Shown: piece by piece, positions 50,743 through 59,693 of the stretch
Position numbering within the stretch: the first letter of the stretch is position 1
Layout: each line of letters begins with the position of its first letter
NCBI GenBank assembly: GCA_025201345.1
Contig: JAIXMG010000003.1
Span: 558,001-622,000 of the forward strand
DNA from: Thamnidium elegans
Lineage: Eukaryota; Mucoromycota; Mucoromycetes; Mucorales; Mucoraceae
Direction: 5' to 3'
Length of the DNA: 64,000 nucleotides
Position numbers and translations under genes: made by a program
Notes under the pieces: generated by a model
Databases searched by the model: none
The model's input: only the letters and a program-made list of their open reading frames with translations
What the model was told of the DNA's origin: nothing

Positions 50743-52683
50743 ATGGCACCTACTAAAAAAATAAGAAAACCTGTACCACCAGCAAAATTTAAAACATACT
50801 CAGTGCCAAAGGACCAGAAAAACCTCCCTTGTGGGGTACTCAATGTACCTGCTGTTCAATGGACATGTGCAAGTAAAGTTATTAGCACTTTAGACACCCA
50901 GATCATCCAAACAAAGAATTTTGAGGATATCTATTCACTTATCCTCGACGCGTTTTCCAAGCTTTCAAAGTCATCTGAAATGAGTTCAATAAAACTTTTT
51001 GCAAAGAAATGTAAAGATTATGCTTCAAATTTGGATTATAAACAAGAATGTAAAAATAGTTATGAACTCAAAAAAACACAATCGGCCGATTTGGAAATTG
51101 AACGCAAAATACTCAACCTTGCTCAAAAAGGAATGCATAGTGCAATTAGAATAACAGATAGCTCAATCAACAAAGCGACAAAAAGAACTCTTTCAGTTCT
51201 AGATGGTAAACAATGATCTTTTCACATATTTTCCTCTACTCACAATTTAGCATGAAATTAGAAGACAGCTATAGAGATATAAGAGAAGGAGAAGGAGGAG
51301 ACGATGAAAGAGAAGAAGAAGAAGAAGACGAAAAAGGAGAAGACGAAAAAGGAGAAGACGAAGAAGAAGGAGATGATGAAGAAGGAAATGAGAGCAGTGA
51401 TGATAACGACGAACGTGTCTGGTGTGAGGTAGGCTTGATTCCAAAAATATATATGAATTATTCATACCAACACTAATGATTCAATTCAGATACTTGACTC
51501 CCGTAAAAGATCAGTACTGGGCCAACCTTCCTCCTCGCAATACACCCCAGAAAAGCCCAAACTGACATTAGACATGATAAGCAAATTAGGACCATCATGC
51601 AATCTGGCATTATCATGTGTCCCCTTATCAAAGATACCTGCTCCTTTGCTCAATATATATCAACAACATCGAAACGACCAGTTTAATCTCAAAAGTCTTC
51701 GTGGTGAACCCACTTTACACGCCAAAATGATTGAAATTCTTGATGTAGAGGACAATGACAACAACAGGGCAAACTTTGCTTTTGAGTTGTGGAAAAGTGA
51801 GAAAGAAGCACGCGATGCGAATGAAAAGAATTTGGAATTGTATAAAATGTTTGGTCTCTGCTTAACCGATTTTTGGGGCATTTGCTTTCAAGATGACTTT
51901 CGTAAAGACCATGAACGCTCATTCTGGGTTGAACGTATTGTACCATTATTTAAGTATCTTGGAGCTAGTGATCAGGTTGTATTTTCTTGGTAAGTAAAAC
52001 TTGTCAAACATATTAAAATTTTGACAATGATATTTATTTGTTCTCTTGATGAACCACAGGTGCGAGGATCATGCCCAGTCAAACCAAGAAAACCAAAGGG
52101 ATCCTGGTATCTGGTTAAATTCTAAAAATAACATCTTTTCAGATGGCATAGGTAGAACAAACATCCAGCAAGAGTAAATATTTATGGAATCATCTTCGAG
52201 TTTTCAAGTGGAAGACTTTGAACACAGTATTGGCGATACGTACAAAATAGTGGGATCCATGTCTTCTAGCTTGAATACAATGTTGCGTCAAAAACAAGAT
52301 TGTAAACTCTCTTCCATTCGTAATTTAGCTGTCTATGGTATTCAGTGTATTAAAAGCAAGTTGACTCTTATGAAGACCACTTTAGACCCTCATTCGGATC
52401 GCTTCCAGATTGTTGAGTTAAGAAGTGCTAGTATCCCTACAGCATGGGCGCAAAGAACTGGTATGATCCGAGTATTTGAGCTTCTAGTTTGCTTACATGT
52501 AAGTAGAAAAGTATTTCCTCGTGCTTTTTTCACTCACCCTTAGATATTGGATAGAATGAATTAAAGGAACAACGCTTGTTGGAGGACTTGTTGGTCCGTC
52601 AACAGAACCAAATAGTACCTGTTGATGCTAGTGAACCTCTTAGATATATGCTTCAACATGCCCGCCATATCAGACCTGAATAA
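50743..52683 (+). pseudogene. Copy 2 of the unrecognised three-copy family (longest copy)
   Basis: Exons: 50743-51205, 51251-51428, 51490-51989, 52060-52498 and 52555-52683. The N-terminal part is basic (M-A-P-T-K-K-I-R-K-P-V-P-P-A-K). Exon 2 encodes a Glu/Asp/Gly-rich stretch. Exon 3 holds D-F-W-G-I-C-F-Q-D-D and S-F-W-V-E-R-I-V-P-L-F-K-Y-L-G-A. Exon 4 opens with the W-C-E junction, later M-E-S-S-S-S and V-E-L-R-S-A-S-I-P-T-A-W; exon 5 has E-L-K-E-Q-R-L-L. Two problems are seen. Exon 1 joins exon 2 out of frame at the best splice sites, and there is an in-frame TAA at 52174-52176 before M-E-S-S-S-S. The second half aligns throughout with the 61.7-kb copy. No known catalytic motif; function unknown. 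Confidence 0.65.
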
Positions 52684-52915
52684 AAAAAGGTCGTCCATCA
52701 AACAACAAAGATATAAGTAATTGTTTGATTATTATCTTTTTTACCATTTCATATATAAAACTATTATAACACACGTTTTAATAATACCCCAATAACCTCA
52801 AGGATTTTTTATTTATATTTTGTATAGCTAATAAAAGAATTTATTTTAAGTTTACAAACATTTTGGGGAAATTTCCATACTACGCGTTGTACTTTCACTG
52901 CAAAAATAAAGTGAA

Positions 52916-53087
52916 ATGACCTTTTCCCTTGGTGCTTCCGTTATTATCCTTAGCGAGAATCAATCTAATACGCTCAGAAACAAGAGAGTTAATCGCAAGC
53001 GAATCAATCTTGATCTACTCACTGATGACGAATGCAAGCAGGAGTTTCGCTTTACTTTAGCTGAAGTAAGACGTGCCTATGATTAAA
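52916..53087 (+). other. Short open frame, 56 codons, origin unknown
   Basis: Starts M-T-F-S-L-G-A-S-V-I-I-L and ends F-T-L-A-E-V-R-R-A-Y-D; a basic middle (R-V-N-R-K-R). It could be a real small gene or a transposon remnant. The next 350 bp up to the DIRS-like ORF hold only repeats. Confidence 0.25.
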
Positions 53088-53136
53088 CGTCAATATATAC
53101 TTATACCAAAACGTCAATTGGCATTGGAGGCGCTGT

Positions 53137-53215
53137 AAATGCGACACATTTTTTTTTTTTTTTTTTTTTGAAAAGCACGATACTATTTTTTTTTAGATGC
53201 GACACAATTTTGGAT
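53137..53215. repeat. GCGACAC / GAAAAGCACGA repeat, copy A
   Basis: The order GCGACAC, T run, GAAAAGCACGATACTATTTTT, ATGCGACAC, TTTTGG recurs at 58889-58975 with small changes. Function unknown. Confidence 0.5.
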
Positions 53216-53243
53216 ACTTAGACATGAAAATAAATTCAATTCA

Positions 53244-53281
53244 AGTGTCGAATAAATTCTACTAGAATTGTGTGAGACACT
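53244..53281. repeat. Small hairpin-forming palindrome
   Basis: AGTGTC at 53244-53249 pairs with GACACT at 53276-53281, and AATTCT (53255-53260) pairs with AGAATT (53264-53269) around a 3-nt loop. It lies just upstream of the DIRS-like element and may mark its edge. Confidence 0.4.
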
Positions 53282-53451
53282 CAAATGCAAAATAAGAAAT
53301 CTGATTTGCTTTAATCTTCCTTTATTATAAATCAGCGAAAAATAGTTAAAATAAAATAAGAAATAAAAATAAAATAAAGTATATAAATAAATTTTTTCTT
53401 GACTGTTAGTATTAGATCAATCTTCTTTTTCGCTCGGTCAGCACCGCAATT

Positions 53452-54234
53452 ATGGATTCAAATAGTTCTCCAGATCAAACAATTTTTAATATGCAACAAC
53501 GTTTAGCTCAGTTAGAGCAAATGATTCGACAGGCTCAACCCTCCGCAGAGCCAAGTTCATCCTCTACAAATCCTACTACTATGGATATGAATGACACATC
53601 TGAACAAGTCTCAGATCTTCATTCTTTACAAGTGCGTCCTTCTTATACTTGAACTCCCCCGGAATTCTTAACTGAATTACTGTCACTTGATGAGCCTTTA
53701 TTCACATCTTCAATTCTTACAGATGATGAACGTAAGAAAACCATTGAAAGATATCCTCCGGTTGAAAACCTTCATTATCAACCTCCTGAGACAGTACCAG
53801 TCGCAGCAAGAAAGATGAACCGCTACCAGACAAAACAAGACATGTCGCTCAAAAAACTACAATACTTGGTCTCTGGGGTTTTCCGTCCACTTGATGTACT
53901 AGGTCTTGAAATTAGTAAGGATGACAATTAAGATAATGCTCAACGTTATCTTTATATGCTTGCAGACTGCCGTTCATTATTACTAAATGTGGCAACACAA
54001 ATTAATGAATTACGTAACAATATTGCCTTTCAAGCCATTAACCCTACTTTTACTACTAATACTAATAGCGGAAATTTTACAATGAACCCCTCCGATTTTC
54101 AAGCAGCATTAGTTCAACAAACTAACAGCGTACAAGCTTTACAAAACGCTAGTACTCGAAATAGAAAGCGTAATTTTCCGTCCATGGAACAGGGCGGTTA
54201 CAACAACAAGAACAACAACACCAACCCATTTTGG

Positions 54235-54271
<37 letters not shown>

Positions 54272-54333
54272 GCAGCAACTTCAACAGACAAAGGAACAAC
54301 AAAAATCCTTATGTCCAGAACAACCGCTCCTAA
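53452..54333 (+). pseudogene. Gag-like ORF of the DIRS-like element, two in-frame stops
   Basis: Reads M-D-S-N-S-S-P-D-Q-T, with a coiled-coil-like L-A-Q-L-E-Q-M-I-R stretch. TGA at 53650-53652 and TAA at 53929-53931 interrupt a frame that otherwise continues to 54333. The C-terminus is Asn/Ser-rich, encoded by an (AAC/AGC)n tract at 54200-54300. No zinc knuckle is seen. Both stops fit a C-to-T change of CGA and CAA. Confidence 0.65.
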
Positions 54334-56258
54334 AAAGTTCTCATTCCGTCGTGGGAGGTCGTCTTCAACAGTTTTATTCAAACTGGACCACCCTAATTAT
54401 CGACAATTGGCTACTGAAGACAATTCAACAAGGATTCAAAATTCAATTTACCTCAGGCCCACCAGTAAAACGTTACCCAACACCAACAATTCCTTACAAC
54501 AACCAGCAAAAGGAATTATTAAATCAAGAAATTTCATCGCTTCTGCAAAAACGAGCGATAGAACCAGTCAACAACCAATTTTCTCCAGGATTCTACAGCA
54601 CCATGTTTGTAATACCGAAGAAAAGTGGAGGAAGCAGACCCGTATTCAACCTCAAAAAACTGAATCAGTACATCCATACACCACACTTCAAAATGGAAAC
54701 AATTCAGGAGGTAACAAAACTGATAAAGAAAAACAATTATATGACTTCCATAGGTCTATCAGATGCTTTTCTACACATCCCAGTATATCCTTAGTCTCGT
54801 CGTTACCTTCGTTTTCATTGGCAACGCCAAACGTACCAATTCTGCACGACACCATTTGGTCTATCCCTCGTACCTTGGCTATTCACCAAAATAACGAAGC
54901 CAATTTTGGAATGGGCGCGAACTCAACAAATTCGACTCAGTGCATATCTAGACGACTGGATTATAATTGGGGACAGCTTAGAACAAACCAGGCATCATAC
55001 AACAATATTAGTTCAGAAATTGGAAACACTTGGATGGTTGATCAACTACAAGAAATCAAATATAATTCCCAAACAAACAATCGAACACCTAGGTTTCTTA
55101 CTGAATACAACATCAATGACAGCACAACTACCAGGAAAGAAACTTCGAGATATTCGCCGCAGTATTCAACAAATATTAAAACATCCAGTACAATCACCGA
55201 GAAAGATTCACAGTCTAGCGATGAGGATTCAAGCAGCAACTTTTGCAATGATTCCAGCTCGATTATATACGCAACATTTTTTGAGGATGAAGAATCAAAC
55301 CGTGAAAAATTCGAAAGATTGGGACAAGGAGCAACGATTAACACCAGAATGTGACAAAGAACTACAATGGTGGAAGGAAAACATACAAACTTGGAATGGA
55401 AAAAGTATTCTGCCGAACACACCAAATCAAGTGATATATGTGGACGCCAGCGACACTGGGTGGGGATGCAGCCTTCAACTGCCTGGAAACAAACCAATGA
55501 CAGCATTCGGACATTGGACACAACAAGAAAAAACCATGTCGATCAACTGGAGGGAACTCCAAGCAGCATTCTTCACATTACAAACTTTCCCCAAGTTAAA
55601 CAACATGAAGATATTAATTCGTACCGACAACACCACCTCGATGACATATATCAACAAACAAGGAGGAACGAAGTCACTACCATTGATGGAACTAGCGACA
55701 ACATTGTGGAAATGGTGCTTGTAGAGAGGAATCACAATCCAATCCAACCACATACCAGGAATTCAGAACACAACAGCAGACTACGAATCTCGAAGACCAT
55801 ATGCGAAGAACAATTGGATGATACAACCAGAACTCTTTCAACAAATGCAACAGACATTGGGAGTAAACGATGTGGATCTTTTTGCAGATCGTGTTACAAC
55901 TCAGCTTCCAAAGTACGTATCATGGATGAAGGATCCGGGCAGCCTATATGTCGACGCATCCACGATACTATGGAATCAATTCAAGAACCCCTATTTGAAC
56001 CCACCTTGGAACCTAACTAACAGATGTGTACAGAAATTGATACAAGAAAAAGTTCAATTAGCAACGATGATTACTCCTTGGTGGCCAACAGCAATTTGGT
56101 TCCCAACAGTACAAGCATTATCAGTAGCAACACCTATAGTGATACCAACGACATCAATAGTATTATCATCACCAACAACAATGTGGCCAATAACAAACAA
56201 CGCTTGGAAACTCGTCGTATGGAAATTATCTACAACAAATACAACAACCCTCAGTTAA
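54231..56258 (+). pseudogene. Reverse transcriptase / RNase H / methylase-like polyprotein of the DIRS-like element
   Basis: Frame is -1 relative to the Gag-like ORF and overlaps it by about 100 bp through a CAA/CAG repeat (poly-Gln here, poly-Asn in the other frame). The RT shows F-V-I-P-K-K-S-G-G-S-R-P-V-F-N-L-K, S-I-G-L-S-D-A-F-L-H-I-P and the catalytic S-A-Y-L-D-D-W box (about 54945). RNase H shows Y-V-D-A-S-D-T-G-W-G (about 55440) and I-R-T-D-N-T-T-S. The C-terminal region has D-V-D-L-F-A-D-R and N-P-P-W-N-L, a Dam-methylase-like motif known from DIRS elements. TAG codons at 54795-54797 or just before (after V-Y-P) and at about 55722 (after W-C-L) break the frame. Confidence 0.85.
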
Positions 56259-56929
56259 CAGATGATGCTCGTAATATACTGATCAGTAAACATTTGAAGA
56301 ACAATACCACAAATCAATCTTATAAACCAGGTCAACTTCTCTTTCTACAATGGGCTTTAGATAACAACATCTCACAAACGGAATTTAGTGCAATTGACCT
56401 AATTAATTTTTTATCTAATATGTTCTCTTTGAAGGGGTATGCAGTTACAACTATACAACTATTTCGTTCTGCAGTTACTCACCTACACAACAATCCGCAA
56501 AGTCTAAGAGAGAATCAAGATTTAAATGAATTTGTTACAACAATTTTAAATCAAGCACCACTTATTAGACTTCATAAATCAACAATTAATTTACAACCAA
56601 CATTCACCTTTTTGAAGAATACCGAGAATGGTACAACATCGCTAGCAGAACTTCAAAGCAAATTGGCATTCTTATTAGCAGTAACATGTTTTCTACGACC
56701 ATCAGACTTACACCGCATACCAATCAACTCGATGAAAATAGAAAACAACAATACAGAACTCTCATTTGATGTCAACTGCCCAAAAGAAAAACGAGACCGC
56801 CGTATGATTGTAAAAATTTTCCAAGTAAAAGCTCACCAAGAGCCTCACTTATGTCCTGTCACTAGATCAAATCTAAGTGTAACGATCAATCACAATAGTG
56901 TGACCACTATTGCAAAAGACTATAAATAA
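56024..56929 (+). pseudogene. Tyrosine recombinase ORF of the DIRS-like element, C-terminally incomplete
   Basis: Overlaps the end of the RT/RH ORF in another frame. The helical N-terminal domain (Y-K-P-G-Q-L-L-F-L-Q-W-A-L, I-D-L-I-N-F-L-S) and the first catalytic Arg region (A-V-T-C-F-L-R-P-S-D-L-H-R-I) are clear. The later H-x-x-R and Tyr motifs are missing: after L-C-P-V the frame runs only about 25 more residues to a stop. Probably an internal deletion removed the active-site C-terminus. Confidence 0.75.
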
Positions 56930-57090
56930 GAAATCATAGTTAGCAATCCCTTTTACCGGGATTGATTTTTACAATTAAAATAAGAAATAAACGTTATTAG
57001 ACATTTAATCTTATTCACCTGTTTTTATTAATTTTTCTGTTAAATCAAAGTATTTCTCCACAACTCTTTTCTTCTCTTCATAAAAAAATC

Positions 57091-57357
57091 ATGATTTTTA
57101 TAAGTCGCAATCACGCACTTTGCATTTATTATCAACTAAAGTTCAATGAAGAAAACAGTATTCAAGCTTTAGAAAAGTTTGAGGCATTAAGCGATGAACA
57201 TGAAGTGTGCTATTTAACTGATCCTGCAATTCCCGTACTTGCTTCTAAACTACAGATTTCAAAGTATCCGTTTTCTTTTCACACGTACAAGTCCTGTGAA
57301 AATACAGTCAGCAATACCTATAAGGATGTAACAAGCGCCTTGACACAAAGGGCTTAA
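57091..57357 (+). CDS. N-terminal copy of the recombinase-like gene, then unrelated sequence
   Basis: 88 codons. The first part (M-I-F-I-S-R-N-H-A-L, then F-N-E-E-N-S-I-Q-A-L-E-K-F-E-A-L and V-C-Y-L-T-D-P-A-I-P-V-L) is identical at DNA level, over 57128-57241, to the reverse complement of 58770-58882. After 57241 the two diverge. This copy keeps an ATG that the other lacks, so it looks like the original 5' end joined to another 3' end. Whether it makes a protein is unknown. Confidence 0.4.
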   Translation: MIFISRNHALCIYYQLKFNEENSIQALEKFEALSDEHEVCYLTDPAIPVLASKLQISKYPFSFHTYKSCENTVSNTYKDVTSALTQRA

Positions 57358-57663
57358 ATCAAGCCATTTAAGGCTCTTAATTTTTATTTTGCCATTTTTT
57401 GGCATTTATCTTTGAAAATAAAGAAAATGATTATATAAGGTTGTGATATCAAACACGAATACTCAATATATAAAATAAAATTCAATATGTGGTCAGACTA
57501 GTTGACTATCGAAAAAAGTTATCTTTATTCACAATTATAAAAACATCAAGCTTTATCATATTGTGAGTAAAGATAAACTACAGATTATGCTATCATGAAA
57601 AAAAAGGAGTGCATCAATTCAAGAGGGTATTCATAAAATAATTTGTTGAGCAATGTTATGTTT

Positions 57664-58882
57664 TCATAAGGATCTTTGGATCGGCCGTGTTCTGCAATCG
57701 AACTTCTTTATCGCGTTTTGGTCTTGAAGCAACATCTCTGTTTCATAAATTTCTACTTCATATGTGATAGGGAGTCTATCAATTATTATTTTCGTAATAT
57801 TTCTTTGTTTGCTAAATTAAGAGATCGATCAGGTGTCAATTTATCTAATATTTATTTGCTATTTACCTGAGAAACTCTTTCAAATCTTCAACGTTTGTTG
57901 TTAAGCCTGCGTAATCCAGGACGACCAATATTACTTCTTTTTTGTGGAATTTAAGAACTCAATAAAATCTAAAAGGCAGAATATATTAATTCAAGTTTAT
58001 CTTCAGCATGTATTGCCTATTACCTGTTGTACAGCCATCTGTCCCCTCTATATTATCCTGATTGATATCTCGTTTATGAAAGGGTTGATTAGCAGCGGAA
58101 GTTTTTGAAACAAAGACTTTATCCACTAGAGACTGACTTCTTAATTTTTCAACCATCATTCTTAACAGTTTTGTACTATTTTCTTCATTTTTATCACTGA
58201 ATGATTTTCGGGCGTATCCAATTATTTCTAGGCCTAATTCTTTCTGTGTCTTTAAAAACCCTTCGTATTTTTCATTGTATTCTAATATGTTGTTCAGCAC
58301 ATTTACTACAAATAAAAAGTCAATAAGGAAGTCAAAACAAAACACCTTCATTTTACCTTGGTATTTATCTTGTAAAACATAAAGATCCCAGTATCGTATG
58401 TAAGAGCCAACTTTATCTTTGGATCTTTTTTGTGAGAGTCCATCTGTCATAAAGATTAATTTGTTTTTTCCACAAAACGAACTGAAAGCGTTCAATGTTT
58501 TCCTGTTGAAATATGTCGAATATTGTAACACTTTGCCAAATACATCTGAGAGTGATACTGTCCTTAAAGTATACATATCATCAAAAACAGGTTCAATAGA
58601 GTATACTTCATTTATAAATTTTAAAACTTGGGCTTTTGTTTCTAATTAATTTAAATTGCAAGTTAGTGAAATTATCACAATTAGAACCCCAAAATCATAC
58701 CAAGTTTTTTTACTTCATTGAAATATTCCTTGAACAAAAAAGTGTTACCATATAGTCTCGTTTTCAACACAAGTACGGGAATTGCAGGATCAGTTAAATA
58801 GCACACTTCATGTTCATCGCTTAATGCCTCAAACTTTTCTAAAGCTTGAATACTGTTTTCTTCATTGAACTTTAGTTGATAA
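57664..58882 (-). pseudogene. Serine-recombinase-like protein gene, 5' truncated and frameshifted
   Basis: Exons on the minus strand: about 58882-58701, 58641-58357, 58307-58024, 57968-57867 and 57811-57664, all with GT-AG borders. The third exon reads L-E-I-I-G-Y-A-R-K-S-F-S-D-K-N-E-E and later V-D-K-V-F-V-S, which resembles the Y-x-R-x-S start of serine resolvases (IS607-like). The fourth gives V-V-L-D-Y-A-G-L-T-T-N, the fifth I-I-I-D-R-L-P-I-T-Y-E-V-E-I-Y and K-K-F-D-C-R-T-R. Exon 4 is one base short of keeping frame: one A is missing in the run at about 57936-57941. The gene has no ATG at its 5' end, where the duplicated block begins. The assignment to recombinases is by motif only. It may be a multi-copy family. 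Confidence 0.5.
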
Positions 58883-58888
58883 AACTAT

Positions 58889-58975
58889 ATATGCGACATG
58901 CTTTTTTTGAAAAGCACGACACCATTTTTCTAAAAACATACGACACTGATTTTTTTTCTCGCGACATCGTTTTGG
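58889..58975. repeat. GCGACAC / GAAAAGCACGA repeat, copy B
   Basis: Shares with 53137-53215 the order GCGACAY, T run, GAAAAGCACGAYACYATTTTT, CGACAC, GCGACA, TTTTGG. It sits exactly between the truncated recombinase-like gene and the interrupted F-box/LRR-like gene, so it may mark a rearrangement breakpoint. Confidence 0.55.
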
Positions 58976-59693
58976 CAAAGGGTGTATATGGCTGTAATCA
59001 ATTTACAAGTGATTGTGAAAATGAAAATACAGTTCAAACTATGGAAAATAAATCTTTAACGAAGTTGAAGATAGTTGTAGATGAAATTAACATAAGTATG
59101 TTACGGTACATTGTTACATTATTAAAACAAATCGAAACTTTAGTCCTGATTATTGGTATTGTCACGGTGAATGAAGCTATTTTGGAAGAAGAATATGTAA
59201 CTGTATTAGGTGATTTGAAAGAATGTACATATGGAATGGAAAGATCCAAAATAAAGTACAAGTACGATGGCAAGCCCTATCGCTTAATTTTCAATGGAGA
59301 AACTAAGAGTCGTTTCCATAAAAGTAGAAGTAATCTTAACTTTAGTACCGATGATGAAAGTGATTACAGTAGCGGCTCTATTTAAGGGTGGCCGAAATTC
59401 TCAGGAAATCACCCTTAAATCGATTATTAGCGATAATAGTGGTGTTAAAGCGGGGGACGGAAGAAGGTGTCCTGGAGAAATCCACCCTTAAATAGAGCCT
59501 ACCCTTAAATAGAGCCTACCCTTAAATCGAACACCCTTAAATAGAGCCGCTACTGTATCATAATAACAATAGCGATTATGATAACAATAGTGATTATCGT
59601 AACAATAGTAATTATGATAACAGCAGTGGTTATGATTACTATGTTGATGATGATGATCCTTATTATGATGAAGAATATGCATATTGGACGTAA
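58976..59693 (+). pseudogene. F-box/LRR-like gene 3' part, interrupted by a MITE
   Basis: The frame V-Y-G-C-N-Q-F-T then L-T-K-L-K-I-V-V-D-E-I-N-I-S-M-L-R-Y-I and Q-I-E-T-L-V-L-I-I-G-I-V-T-V-N-E resembles the leucine-rich end of mucoralean F-box proteins. It runs to 59365, in a Ser/Asp-rich stretch. A 189-bp element then follows, after which the same frame continues in a Tyr/Asp/Asn-rich tail to TAA at 59691-59693. Inside the element the frame stops at once (59383-59385). The 5' end is lost: the open frame extends left to an ATG at 58876 only through the repeat at 58889-58975. No F-box remains. Confidence 0.55.
59367..59555. mobile_element. 189-bp MITE, Tc1/mariner-like ends, TA target duplication
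   Basis: Perfect terminal inverted repeats of 24 bp (CAGTAGCGGCTCTATTTAAG plus four bases at each end, inverted), flanked by TA at 59365-59366 and 59556-59557. CAGT ends and a TA duplication are the hallmarks of Tc1/mariner-type transposition. The interior has no ORF but holds extra copies of CCCTTAAATAGAGCC with a 17-bp period (59484-59540). Confidence 0.85.

Larger units (their letters stand above)
53353..56991 (+). mobile_element. DIRS-like tyrosine-recombinase retroelement, degenerate
   Basis: Contains in order a Gag-like ORF, a reverse transcriptase/RNase H/adenine-methylase-like ORF and a tyrosine recombinase ORF, the set that defines DIRS-type elements. The 15-bp string AAAATAAGAAATAAA lies at both flanks (53353-53367 and 56977-56991); whether this is part of the termini is not known. 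The inverted terminal repeats and internal complementary region of classical DIRS1 were not identified. Several stops and a shortened recombinase show it is non-autonomous. Confidence 0.85.

Noticed and set aside
51213..51476. Glu/Asp-rich open frame as a separate gene
   Set aside because: Its Glu-rich part sits between an acceptor (51249-51250) and a donor (51429-51430) in line with the exons of family copy 2; the upstream ATG is intronic.
54311..55354. Long plus-strand open frame of 347 codons inside the DIRS-like element
   Set aside because: Low-complexity Ser/Thr/Asn composition with no motif; it is the shadow of the reverse transcriptase frame, which carries Y-L-D-D and RNase H motifs.
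59488..59682. His/Tyr-rich minus-strand open frame
   Set aside because: Shadow of the Tyr/Asp/Asn-rich tail of the plus-strand F-box/LRR-like gene and of the MITE end.
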